Shown here: piece after piece, positions 50,646 to 58,949 of the stretch
Layout of the letters: every line of letters begins with the position of its first letter
Numbering within the stretch: position 1 is the first letter of the stretch
NCBI GenBank assembly: GCA_942492055.1
Contig: CALODP010000002.1
Span: forward strand, 434,001 to 498,000
Direction: 5' to 3'
Length of the DNA: 64,000 nucleotides
From: CALODP01 sp942492055
GTDB lineage: Bacteria > Bacteroidota > Ignavibacteria > Ignavibacteriales > Melioribacteraceae
Notes under the pieces: model-generated
The model's input: only the letters and a program-made list of their open reading frames with translations
Database searches by the model: none
Told to the model about the DNA's origin: nothing
Position numbers and translations under genes: made by a program

Positions 50646-51224
50646 ATGCGAAATCACGCGGTTTTTTTAGATCGAGATAATACGATAAATTATGATCCCG
50701 GCTATTTGGGTGATCCCGATAAAGTTCGTTTAATGGAAGGAGTTGCCCGGGGGATCAAAAGACTAAGAGACGAGTACGGTTTTAAGATAATAGTGATATC
50801 AAATCAATCCGGAATAGCCAGAAAGCTGATCACGGAAGAGGATGTCCGTTCGGTAAACAACCGAGTAAATAAACTATTGAGAGATGAAGGGGCAGAAATA
50901 GATGCCTTCTATTATTGTCCCTATCATCCTGATTTCAGCCCACCTGAAAAATGCGGTTGCAGGAAACCTTCACCCCTGATGGTTGTAAAAGCTGCTAAAG
51001 ATCATAATATCGACTTAAAAAAATCATATTTTGTGGGAGATATGCCTTCGGATATAATATGTGGTCTTGACGCCGGAGTTAAAAGTTCTATATTGTTGGC
51101 ATTTGACAAAGGAAGTGAAAAAATAAATCAGTTGAAAAATGAAGGAAAAACTCCCAATTTTGTAGCTGCAAATTTTACAGAAGCTTGCAGATTTATTATT
51201 GAAGATTTCACCGGAGGAAATTGA
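50646..51224 (+). CDS. gmhB: D-glycero-D-manno-heptose 1,7-bisphosphate 7-phosphatase
   Basis: GmhB removes the 7-phosphate from heptose bisphosphate in the route to LPS inner-core heptose. The 192-residue HAD phosphatase has the nucleophile AVFLDRDNTINYD (about 6-18), motif II KIIVISNQSG, the zinc loop FYYCPYHPDF and CGCRKPSP and the late SYFVGDMPSDI. The zinc-loop cysteines mark it as the GmhB type. It starts six bases after glgA and abuts the following lipoprotein gene, so the three may be one operon. It argues for a heptose-bearing LPS. Confidence 0.93.
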   Translation: MRNHAVFLDRDNTINYDPGYLGDPDKVRLMEGVARGIKRLRDEYGFKIIVISNQSGIARKLITEEDVRSVNNRVNKLLRDEGAEIDAFYYCPYHPDFSPPEKCGCRKPSPLMVVKAAKDHNIDLKKSYFVGDMPSDIICGLDAGVKSSILLAFDKGSEKINQLKNEGKTPNFVAANFTEACRFIIEDFTGGN

Positions 51225-52427
51225 TTGCGGTACTTAAAATTTATTAACATTCTTCTTCTTGGGCTATTGCTTTTGAACGCATGCCAGGAAGATCCTACCT
51301 CATTGGGAGAAGACTTAATACCGGATGGGGACAAGCTGAAAAAAATTACAGTTGATACTTATACTTCTGATGTTTCACAATCAGTAATATCGTATAGTGA
51401 TGAAAGTGTAGAGTACAATGCTCCTAGAGTATTGTTAGGTGAAAATACATTTGCCAAATCTTCTGCTGCTATGATTATCCGTAGCAATAATCTAAAAAAT
51501 ATTCGTCTTGCATTAGAAAGTAACAACATCGATATCTACTCAACTACATTAAGATTATATCCCACATATAAATCAGGGCAGGAAAAACTAAATTTTGGTA
51601 CCTACTGGAGCTTTTACGATACCACAGCTTTTGATATAACCAAGGATAATATATCGGATTATATGGGAGGAGATAATATTGTAGAATCATTTAATGAAAA
51701 CAATGATACACTTATATCGGTTGACTTAAATGAGAGTTTTATTAAAGGATGGTGCAAAGAGATAACCAGATTGGATAAAATTACTGAGGATTCCACAGTT
51801 TATTCTTTACTTGTGTTAGATCCACAATCAGAAACAGATAAGGTTATTGGGTTTGAACAAGTTGGAAGTGATTTTTCTCCTTCTTTGACAGTAATATATA
51901 AAGAGGTGGATGAAAAAAAGGCTGATACAGTAGTAATTCCAATAATATCAGTCTATTCCGTTTTTGACGGAAAACATCAGGAACCTGCTAATGGAATGTT
52001 TTATTTGCAAGGCGGGTTGGTTTCCAGAGCTAAATTGAAATTTGATTTAAAAGATTATTATGGTAACCATTTGGTACAAAAGGCCACTCTTGAAATAAAG
52101 GTTGATACAACTATTTCAAAATTTGGATCAGCAGATAACGATTATTTGCAAGCACTTATTCTTGACGATTCGGAGGATGCTAAACCAATTTCTAATTTTC
52201 GCGTTGTTGGGACACTAAGTAGAAATGGAGATACCTATTCCGGGGACATTTCCGGTTTTGTTGAAGAGTGGTTGACAGAGGAGATAGAAAATAATGGTAT
52301 TCAATTAAGAATAGTGAATGACAAATCTCATGTTAACAAATTTGCATTTTTTGGTTCTGATAATCCGGACAAAAAACTAAGACCTCGTATTACTATTACA
52401 TATACGGAGAAGAATGATGAAAAATAG
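51225..52427 (+). CDS. DUF4270-like outer-membrane lipoprotein
   Basis: The 400-residue precursor has a lipobox LLNAC (Cys at 20) followed by QEDPTSLGEDLIPDGDKLK, the opening of DUF4270-like lipoproteins of Bacteroidota. The rest is beta-rich with repeated strands and ends with LRIVNDKSHVNKFAFFGSDNPDKKLRPRITITY. The function is unknown; members are large surface or periplasmic lipoproteins, often next to glgA or envelope genes. Start is TTG at 51225, with GGAGG seven bases upstream, inside the end of gmhB. The next gene overlaps its 3' end by 14 bases. Confidence 0.7.
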   Translation: MRYLKFINILLLGLLLLNACQEDPTSLGEDLIPDGDKLKKITVDTYTSDVSQSVISYSDESVEYNAPRVLLGENTFAKSSAAMIIRSNNLKNIRLALESNNIDIYSTTLRLYPTYKSGQEKLNFGTYWSFYDTTAFDITKDNISDYMGGDNIVESFNENNDTLISVDLNESFIKGWCKEITRLDKITEDSTVYSLLVLDPQSETDKVIGFEQVGSDFSPSLTVIYKEVDEKKADTVVIPIISVYSVFDGKHQEPANGMFYLQGGLVSRAKLKFDLKDYYGNHLVQKATLEIKVDTTISKFGSADNDYLQALILDDSEDAKPISNFRVVGTLSRNGDTYSGDISGFVEEWLTEEIENNGIQLRIVNDKSHVNKFAFFGSDNPDKKLRPRITITYTEKNDEK

Positions 52428-53673
52428 ATTTTTTTATGTACTACTCATTATGATGATTTCTTCTCTTATTTTTGCCGAAGGAGGATCTGTTTATACCCGA
52501 TATGGTTTGGGAAATCCGTTTCATTATCAATGGGGATCACAGATGGGAACCGGGGCAATAGGAACTGCCTATTTTGATGGTGAAACAATTAATCTTTCAA
52601 ATCCGGCTACATTTAGCGCAATTACTCTTACAAGGATGCAAACCGGATTAACCTTTTCCGGAGTAAAACTTGATGATGGCAAAGAAAAAGTAAATTACGG
52701 TGATTATACTTTCTCCGGTTTTGCTATAGCTCTACCGATAATGCCGACTAACGGGATAACATTTTCATTGGGATTAGCTCCGGTTACGGATGTCAGTTAT
52801 GAGGTAATTTCAGTAGTTGAGGACGGAGAAGAGGATGTTGACCCTGGCAGATATAGTTATTCGGGAAAAGGTGGCTTGTCTAAATTGTTTTTTGGCTTAT
52901 CTTATAGAGTGCCCTTAGATTTTACCATTGGAGCTACTTATGATTATTATACAGGCAAAATAGATCATATTTCTTCTCTATTGTTTGATTCTGCGACTGG
53001 AAATGAGGTTGAGCGATCATATATTAATAGAACAAGTTACCATGGAATGGGAGCCACATTCGGGCTTGTTTCCGCTGATCTTTCGAAGTATTTGGGAATT
53101 GAAAAGTTAAGTAATCTACATGTAGGTGTTTCTTATAATTATGTTTCCGATATTACGAATTCCAAAAGCCTTATATTGGAAAATACCTTAGTAACGGATA
53201 TAAAGAGAAGCAGAGGAGAGGGTAAAACTACCCTACCATCAAAACTTTCTTTAGGATCAAGTTTTACTTGGGATAAAAATTACGTAATTTTATTCGATTA
53301 CATTTATCAGCCATGGTCCGAGTTAAAAGAGAATGGTGTAAGTTTTCAGAATGTAAGAGATCTTCAAAGAATCGGCTTAGGATTGGAGTATAAGAATACC
53401 GGGCGAAGACTTGGCAGAAACATATGGGAAGAAATTGTTTTACGTGTCGGTGCCAGTTATGAAGAATCTCAATACGAGTTTAACGGAGAAGGCATTAATC
53501 AGTATTCGATAAACGCTGGTTTTTCTTTCCCTATAAGTGTTGCTAATACTATCGATATAGGTTTCGAATACGGTAAACGTGGCGATAATTCAAAAAACAT
53601 TTCCGAGAATATATTCAAGTCGACCGTTTCTATAAGTTTCGGTGAGCTTTGGTTTATAAGAACGGAGAGATAA
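52414..53673 (+). CDS. FadL-like outer-membrane beta-barrel protein
   Basis: The 419-residue product has a signal peptide (about 20 residues, ending IFAEG). A barrel pattern of alternating strands follows: GSVYTRYGLGNPFHYQ, LSNPATFSAITLTRMQTGLTF, FSLGLAPVTDVSYEV and so on, ending in a TVSISFGELWFI strand. The fold is like FadL/OmpP1-type or other porins of Bacteroidota. It probably sits in the outer membrane; substrate is unknown. Its start overlaps the preceding lipoprotein gene by 14 bases, and the two may be expressed and function together. Confidence 0.8.
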   Translation: MMKNRFFYVLLIMMISSLIFAEGGSVYTRYGLGNPFHYQWGSQMGTGAIGTAYFDGETINLSNPATFSAITLTRMQTGLTFSGVKLDDGKEKVNYGDYTFSGFAIALPIMPTNGITFSLGLAPVTDVSYEVISVVEDGEEDVDPGRYSYSGKGGLSKLFFGLSYRVPLDFTIGATYDYYTGKIDHISSLLFDSATGNEVERSYINRTSYHGMGATFGLVSADLSKYLGIEKLSNLHVGVSYNYVSDITNSKSLILENTLVTDIKRSRGEGKTTLPSKLSLGSSFTWDKNYVILFDYIYQPWSELKENGVSFQNVRDLQRIGLGLEYKNTGRRLGRNIWEEIVLRVGASYEESQYEFNGEGINQYSINAGFSFPISVANTIDIGFEYGKRGDNSKNISENIFKSTVSISFGELWFIRTER

Positions 53674-53695
53674 CAACAAATATACGGAGTAAACA

Positions 53696-54949
53696 TTGAA
53701 AGCAAAAAAAACATTAATTCTTTTTGCGGTTTGTTTCGCATTTGCTACTACTCTATTTGCTCAGCAAAATGCAAATCAGGAAGCTCTTGCAAAGATGAGT
53801 TTGTTTCATACTTATCATGCGCAAAAGGATTTCAAAACAGCTGAAGAATACGGATGGTATGTAATTAATAACGTCCCTGAGATGTTTTTAAAGTACAAAC
53901 CATTCAAAAAAATGGAAGATATTTTGTGGTATATTCATGATAGTGTTGCAACTACACCGGAAATGCAACAAGCATATTATGATACTACAATCTATTTTTA
54001 TGATAAGGCCATTCAGTACAAAGAGAAAAATTATGAATTGTTCTTTGTAAAAAAAGCATACATAGTTGAAAATTGGTCCGGATTACCGGCTGATAGCGCG
54101 ATTGTAGCTTACGAATGGGCTCTTGAGAACTATCCTGAAGCTGACTCATATTATAAAGACAGATTGGGAATCTTGTATACCCAAAATGCTACAGAAGAGA
54201 ACGGATACAAGCTAAAGGCTCTTGATCTATATAATAAATTGTCTGAAGCAGAACCATCCAATGAGACTTGGAATCAGAGATTAACAGGTATTGCAGAAAA
54301 TATCGATGAGTTAGTTGAGATTACCAAAAGATCATGGGATCTTCAGAAAGATAACCTTGAAAAAGCTTGGAAATATGCTTCGGTTTGTATGAGAGCCAAA
54401 GAATATGAAAAAGCTATTGATCCTTTGGAATTCTTGGTTACAAAATCTCCTCAGGTTGTTAATTATTGGAGACAGTTAGCGTTGTCGTATCAAAAGATTC
54501 AAAAATGGAACGACGCTATCAGAGGTTACAAGACTTTGATAGATCTTGAACCGGATAACAGAGAGAATTATTTCAATATTGCTTTGGTTTATCAGAAAAT
54601 AGATCAGTTATCAGTAGCAAGATCATACTTGCAGAAAGCTTCTAAAGCTAGCAAAGAACCTTGGGGATTACCTGTTTACACAGAAGGTCAGTTGTACGAA
54701 CAAGCCGCTAGAAATTGCGGATTTGAATTCATGGACAAATGTGTTTATCAGTTAGCTGTTGAATGCTATTTGAAAGCTGCACGTATGGGGGGAGCAACTG
54801 CTTCTACGGCAAAGGAAAGAGCAATGGCTCTTAAATCTTCAGTACCTCAGCAGGAAGATTATTTCTTCAGAAAACTGAAATCCGGACAGACTGTTAAAAT
54901 AGAAGGTAAGTGTTACGACTGGATAAACAGATCAATTACTATTCCTTAA
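53696..54949 (+). CDS. Exported TPR protein
   Basis: The 417-residue precursor has a signal peptide (about 23 residues, ending LFAQ). TPR units follow from about 35 to 370; examples are MSLFHTYHAQKDFKTAEEYGW, YASVCMRAKEYEKAIDPLEF, QLALSYQKIQKWNDAIRGYK and NIALVYQKIDQLSVARSYLQK. It is likely periplasmic and acts as a scaffold for protein binding. Start is TTG at 53696 with CGGAGTAAACA upstream, since no ATG is near. It ends 41 bases before glyA. The exact partner is unknown. Confidence 0.8.
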   Translation: MKAKKTLILFAVCFAFATTLFAQQNANQEALAKMSLFHTYHAQKDFKTAEEYGWYVINNVPEMFLKYKPFKKMEDILWYIHDSVATTPEMQQAYYDTTIYFYDKAIQYKEKNYELFFVKKAYIVENWSGLPADSAIVAYEWALENYPEADSYYKDRLGILYTQNATEENGYKLKALDLYNKLSEAEPSNETWNQRLTGIAENIDELVEITKRSWDLQKDNLEKAWKYASVCMRAKEYEKAIDPLEFLVTKSPQVVNYWRQLALSYQKIQKWNDAIRGYKTLIDLEPDNRENYFNIALVYQKIDQLSVARSYLQKASKASKEPWGLPVYTEGQLYEQAARNCGFEFMDKCVYQLAVECYLKAARMGGATASTAKERAMALKSSVPQQEDYFFRKLKSGQTVKIEGKCYDWINRSITIP

Positions 54950-54990
54950 TAGAATTTTTTTATAATTATATAAATGGAAGAGTGAAAGCC

Positions 54991-56289
54991 ATGCTAAATT
55001 ATTTACAAAACGACGCTGAAGTTTTAAACGTCTATAATCTTGAAATCGAACGCCAGCAAAATAACCTTGAGCTTATTGCATCTGAGAACTTTGTTAGTTT
55101 GGGTGTCTTGGCAGCTGCAGGTTCGGTTTTAACTAATAAATATGCGGAAGGATATCCGGGCAAAAGATATTACGGTGGTTGTGAAATTGTTGATATGGCG
55201 GAAGAATTAGCCCGAGAAAGACTCAAAAAGCTTTTTGGTGCAGAGTATGTAAATGTTCAACCTCATAGTGGTTCGCAAGCTAATATGGGTGTCTTCATGG
55301 CTTTGCTAAAACCGGGTGATACTATTCTAGGTCTTAGCCTTGATCACGGCGGACATCTTACTCACGGTTCACCTGTGAACTTTTCCGGTCAGATCTATAA
55401 CGCTGTCGGTTATCCTTTGAATAAGGAAACAAAGCTTCTTGATTATAACATAATTGAGGATCTTGCCGTAAAAGAAAAACCAAAGTTGATTGTTTGTGGT
55501 GCCAGTGCTTATTCGAGAGAATGGGATTACGCTAAGTTCAGAGAAATCGCCGATAAAGTAGGCGCTCTTTTGATGTGCGATATGGCTCATCCTGCCGGTT
55601 TGATTGCAAAGGGATTATTGAATAATCCTTTGGAGTATTGTGATGTTGTAACTTCAACTACTCACAAGACTTTGCGCGGGCCTCGTGGAGGTATTATTCT
55701 TGTCGGGAAAGACAGAGAAAATCCTATGGGGATAAAGACAATCAAAGGTGATCGTGTAAAAATGTTATCGGAAGTTTTCGATAGCATGATTATGCCGGGC
55801 ATTCAAGGTGGTCCTTTGATGCATATTATTATGGCAAAAGCTGTTGCATTCGGCGAAGCTTTGCAAGATTCATTCGGGGATTATACCAAGCAAGTTGTTG
55901 CTAACTCAAAGAGACTGGCTGCCAAACTTATGGATAATAACTTTGAAGTCATCTCCGGCGGAACAGATAATCACTTGATGTTGGTTGATCTTACAAACAA
56001 AGGCATAAGCGGTAAGAAAGCCGAAAACGCTTTGGGCTCGGCCGGTATTACAGTTAATAAAAATATGATTCCTTTTGATACAAAGAGTCCTTTTGTTACC
56101 AGCGGTATTAGAATAGGTACCCCTGCAATGACTTCCAGAGGAATGAAAGAAGCCCAGATGGATCAGATTGCCGAGTTTATCAATAAAGCAATTGATAATT
56201 ATGATAACGAAGCGATTCTCGAGACTATCAAAGCAGACGTAAAGACTCTATGTAGTGGTTTCCCACTCTATCCTGAAATTAATAAATAA
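54991..56289 (+). CDS. glyA: Serine hydroxymethyltransferase
   Basis: GlyA makes glycine and methylene-THF from serine, with PLP. The 432-residue enzyme has the conserved LELIASENFVSLGVL near the start, AEGYPGKRYYGGCEIVDM, the PLP lysine in VTSTTHKTLRGPRGG (Lys about 229), and RIGTPAMTSRGM near the end. I chose ATG at 54991, preceded by GGAAGAGTGAAAGCC; a longer frame from 54910 would overlap the TPR gene. Its one-carbon pool is shared with gcvH at 22107. It lies just ahead of tatC. Confidence 0.97.
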   Translation: MLNYLQNDAEVLNVYNLEIERQQNNLELIASENFVSLGVLAAAGSVLTNKYAEGYPGKRYYGGCEIVDMAEELARERLKKLFGAEYVNVQPHSGSQANMGVFMALLKPGDTILGLSLDHGGHLTHGSPVNFSGQIYNAVGYPLNKETKLLDYNIIEDLAVKEKPKLIVCGASAYSREWDYAKFREIADKVGALLMCDMAHPAGLIAKGLLNNPLEYCDVVTSTTHKTLRGPRGGIILVGKDRENPMGIKTIKGDRVKMLSEVFDSMIMPGIQGGPLMHIIMAKAVAFGEALQDSFGDYTKQVVANSKRLAAKLMDNNFEVISGGTDNHLMLVDLTNKGISGKKAENALGSAGITVNKNMIPFDTKSPFVTSGIRIGTPAMTSRGMKEAQMDQIAEFINKAIDNYDNEAILETIKADVKTLCSGFPLYPEINK

Positions 56290-56295
56290 GACTGA

Positions 56296-57042
56296 GTGGA
56301 TACCAAGGAACAATACATTTTAGAAGAAAACTCCGGCGAAGCTGAAATGACCTTTTTAGATCATCTCGAAGAGCTTCGCTGGAGAGTTATTTATTCCTTA
56401 ATTGGAATCGCAATAGGTACAATCGTCACTTGGATTTTTATAGATCCGCTAGTTGATCATATATTGCTTGCTCCTGCGAAAAAGGCTGCTATTCACCTCC
56501 AAAACTTAAGACCGTTCGGACAGTTATTTCTATTTTTTCAAATAGCCTTGATCGGTGGTTTTGTTTTGAGTATTCCTAATGTTTTTTTGCAGGTTTGGAA
56601 GTTCATAGCTCCTGCATTAAAAAAGAGTGAAAGACGGTACATTACATTAATTGTGGTCTTTTCGACTATTTGTTTTCTGGTCGGAATAGTATTCGCTTAT
56701 TATATTATGCTTCCGATGACGATGAAGTTTGCCGCGCAATTCGGTAGTGTTGAGATTGAAAATAATTTCGCAATAGACGAATACTTTTCAATTATTATTA
56801 GTGTGATGTTAGCCGCAGGAGTTGTGTTTGAATTGCCAATGCTATCTTTTCTTTTGTCCCGATTGGGAATTCTGACACCGGGAATAATGAGAAAATTCAG
56901 AAGGCACTCGATTGTAACAATAATGGTTCTGGCAGCTATTTTAACTCCCGGTACTGATCCTGTTGCGCAAGTGCTATTAGCCATACCATTGGTTTTATTG
57001 TATGAAATAAGTATATTCGTTTCAAAAATCTTCCAGAGATAA
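56296..57042 (+). CDS. tatC: Twin-arginine translocase subunit TatC
   Basis: TatC is the receptor for twin-arginine signal peptides and moves folded proteins across the inner membrane. The 248-residue product has the cytoplasmic TFLDHLEELRWRVIYS (the conserved EELR), then six membrane helices between about 35 and 235, and the PRDxI-like stretch LMAIPLVLLYEISIF at the end. The protein is normal in size. Start is GTG at 56296. It precedes a polyprenyl synthase gene by one base and sits near the act operon, whose ActB has a Tat signal. TatA is not in the window. Confidence 0.95.
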   Translation: MDTKEQYILEENSGEAEMTFLDHLEELRWRVIYSLIGIAIGTIVTWIFIDPLVDHILLAPAKKAAIHLQNLRPFGQLFLFFQIALIGGFVLSIPNVFLQVWKFIAPALKKSERRYITLIVVFSTICFLVGIVFAYYIMLPMTMKFAAQFGSVEIENNFAIDEYFSIIISVMLAAGVVFELPMLSFLLSRLGILTPGIMRKFRRHSIVTIMVLAAILTPGTDPVAQVLLAIPLVLLYEISIFVSKIFQR

Positions 57043-57043
57043 A

Positions 57044-58024
57044 TTGCTCAATAACAAACTATCCCAAATAAAGAAGCCGATCGAATACGAATTGGAAATG
57101 TTCGAGGATGTTTTCAAAAGTTCCCTTAAATCGGATGTCGGCATTGTTGATCTTGTTGCTAAGTATATTTTAAAGCAAAAAGGAAAGAAGATCAGACCAT
57201 TATTGGTACTTTTGTCCGCAAAAGTTTCAGGACAAATAAACCAACGTAGTTTCAGAGGGGCGACTTTAGTTGAAATGCTTCACACCGCCACTCTAGTCCA
57301 TGACGATGTTGTCGATAATGCCAGCGAACGAAGAGGATTTCCTTCGATAAATGCCGTTTGGAAAAATAAAATTGCCGTGTTGATGGGGGATTATCTTCTT
57401 TCTCGAGGTTTAATGATTGCGGTTGACGGAGAGGACTTCGATTTTCTGAAAGTGATTACTGATACGGTAAAACGAATGTCGGAAGGGGAGTTGCTTCAAA
57501 TCAATAAATCAAGAAAACTCGATATTGACCAAGAAACATATTACAGAATTATTTCCGACAAGACTGCTTCTCTTTTGGCTACATGCTGTGAGATAGGCGC
57601 TGCCAGTGCAACCGAGAATAAAGAACATGTTGTATTGATGCGAGAGTTCGGAGAGGCCTTAGGTATGGCTTTTCAGATCCGTGATGATATTCTGGATTAT
57701 GTAGGAAAATCCAACATATTAGGGAAGCCATTAGGCGGAGATATTTTAGAAAAGAAAATTACATTGCCATTGATATACGCTCTGCAGCAAAGCAGGGAAA
57801 CCGAATCGAAAAAAATTCTTAAGTATATAAAAGGCGGTCGTAAAAATAAAAATGTAAAAGACGTAATAGAGTTTGTGAAAAAATATCAGGGCATTGAATA
57901 TGCAGACAAAATCGCAAAAGAATTTGCTCAAAAGGCAAAGGATAAGCTAAGTCATTTTCCTGATTCCACGAGCAAAGTTGCTTTGGCTACACTAGTTGAT
58001 TACATTGTCGATCGTCAAAAGTAA
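57044..58024 (+). CDS. Polyprenyl (octaprenyl-type) diphosphate synthase
   Basis: The 326-residue protein is a trans-isoprenyl diphosphate synthase. The first Asp-rich motif is LVHDDVVDNASERRG (about 86-99) and the second is QIRDDILDYVGK (about 215-226), with KGKKIRPLLVLLSA near the start and GDYLLSRGLMIA between them. The small residues before the first Asp motif fit long-chain products for the quinone tail, but chain length cannot be read safely. Start is TTG at 57044, one base after tatC. It supplies the quinone used by the act complex downstream. Confidence 0.88.
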   Translation: MLNNKLSQIKKPIEYELEMFEDVFKSSLKSDVGIVDLVAKYILKQKGKKIRPLLVLLSAKVSGQINQRSFRGATLVEMLHTATLVHDDVVDNASERRGFPSINAVWKNKIAVLMGDYLLSRGLMIAVDGEDFDFLKVITDTVKRMSEGELLQINKSRKLDIDQETYYRIISDKTASLLATCCEIGAASATENKEHVVLMREFGEALGMAFQIRDDILDYVGKSNILGKPLGGDILEKKITLPLIYALQQSRETESKKILKYIKGGRKNKNVKDVIEFVKKYQGIEYADKIAKEFAQKAKDKLSHFPDSTSKVALATLVDYIVDRQK

Positions 58025-58077
58025 CTGATTCTCATAAAATACTTTCTTCTTATCAGATTATTTTTATATTTAAAACC

Positions 58078-58134
58078 TTGTCTTAGGGCACAAGACAAAG
58101 TCACATTTAAGCGGTTTATCTAGTGTGATAAACC
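58078..58134 (+). promoter_or_regulatory. Two hairpins in the leader of the act operon
   Basis: TTGTCTT (58078-58084) pairs with AAGACAA (58092-58098), and GGTTTATC (58113-58120) pairs perfectly with GATAAACC (58127-58134). They lie between a polyprenyl synthase gene and actA, 60-117 bases ahead of the start. They may be a terminator-like or attenuator element; the first has no clear T tract. Confidence 0.4.
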
Positions 58135-58194
58135 ACGCACTTTTATCTATTTAGGTGAATTAAGAGCTTCAATTTCTCAATATAGCGGGAGCTT

Positions 58195-58764
58195 ATGACG
58201 AAATCTGTACTTGATTATTCACTAAAAATCAGATTACCCCTAACACTATTTGTGGTGATCGTATCATTCTTAGTTACCTTTTATGTCGCTAAAGGGGAAA
58301 GGGATGGAATCGGCTATAAACCGGAGCAACCGATTAACTATTCTCACAAGCTTCATGCCGGAGATATGAAAATCGATTGCAGATACTGTCATACGGGAGT
58401 ATCCAAAGGGAGGCACGCCCTTGTTCCGTCGACAAATATTTGCATGAATTGCCACTCTTTAGCACGAAAAAACAAATCGCAAATAATAACACTAACCACA
58501 AACTACGAAAACAATAAACCGATCAATTGGATCCGAATACATAAAGTTCCCGAGTACGCCTACTTCAATCATAGTGTCCATGTGAATAATAATCTCGACT
58601 GTGAAAGTTGTCATGGTAATATTCGTAATATGGATGTTGTGACACAAATGAGAAATATGAATATGACCGGATGTTTGGAGTGTCACAGAAACGCCAAAGA
58701 GCGTCTAGCATATATTCCGGATGTTAATTTCGGACCGGAAAATTGTTCTGCTTGTCATAGATAA
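58195..58764 (+). CDS. actA: ActA-like pentaheme cytochrome c
   Basis: The 189-residue protein is the heme subunit of alternative complex III, which oxidises quinol and passes electrons to a terminal acceptor. One membrane helix lies at about 13-33 (LPLTLFVVIVSFLVTFYVA). Five CxxCH sites follow: CRYCH, CMNCH, CESCH, CLECH and CSACH. The extra histidines (NYSHKLHAG, FNHSVHVN) are likely axial ligands. It stands first in a run followed by a 58-residue gene and actB-actC-actD. The number of heme sites is as expected for ActA. Confidence 0.92.
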   Translation: MTKSVLDYSLKIRLPLTLFVVIVSFLVTFYVAKGERDGIGYKPEQPINYSHKLHAGDMKIDCRYCHTGVSKGRHALVPSTNICMNCHSLARKNKSQIITLTTNYENNKPINWIRIHKVPEYAYFNHSVHVNNNLDCESCHGNIRNMDVVTQMRNMNMTGCLECHRNAKERLAYIPDVNFGPENCSACHR

Positions 58765-58772
58765 GAGGAATA

Positions 58773-58949
58773 ATGGAAAAAAAGAAAATATCCAGGAAAG
58801 GTTTCTTTATTCGTACTCTTTTCGGAGGACTCGGCATTACTCTGATTTCTCAAATGCCAAAGTGGGTTAAACGTTTTGTTCCGGAAACTGTAGAGGGAAG
58901 AATTCGACTTTCTTCTACAGCAATTAAAAGAGAAAAGCGAGGAAGGTAA
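58773..58949 (+). CDS. 58-residue protein between actA and actB
   Basis: This short frame (58 residues) starts with ATG eight bases after actA (AGAGGAATA ribosome site), and its TAA overlaps the actB start (TAATG), so it is cotranslated. It begins MEKKKISRKGFFIRTLFGGL and contains one hydrophobic helix, then a basic tail ending KREKRGR. The N-terminus looks like a Tat-type signal with Arg-Lys. I know no act operon subunit of this type; it may be a small accessory or assembly peptide for the complex. Confidence 0.7.
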   Translation: MEKKKISRKGFFIRTLFGGLGITLISQMPKWVKRFVPETVEGRIRLSSTAIKREKRGR

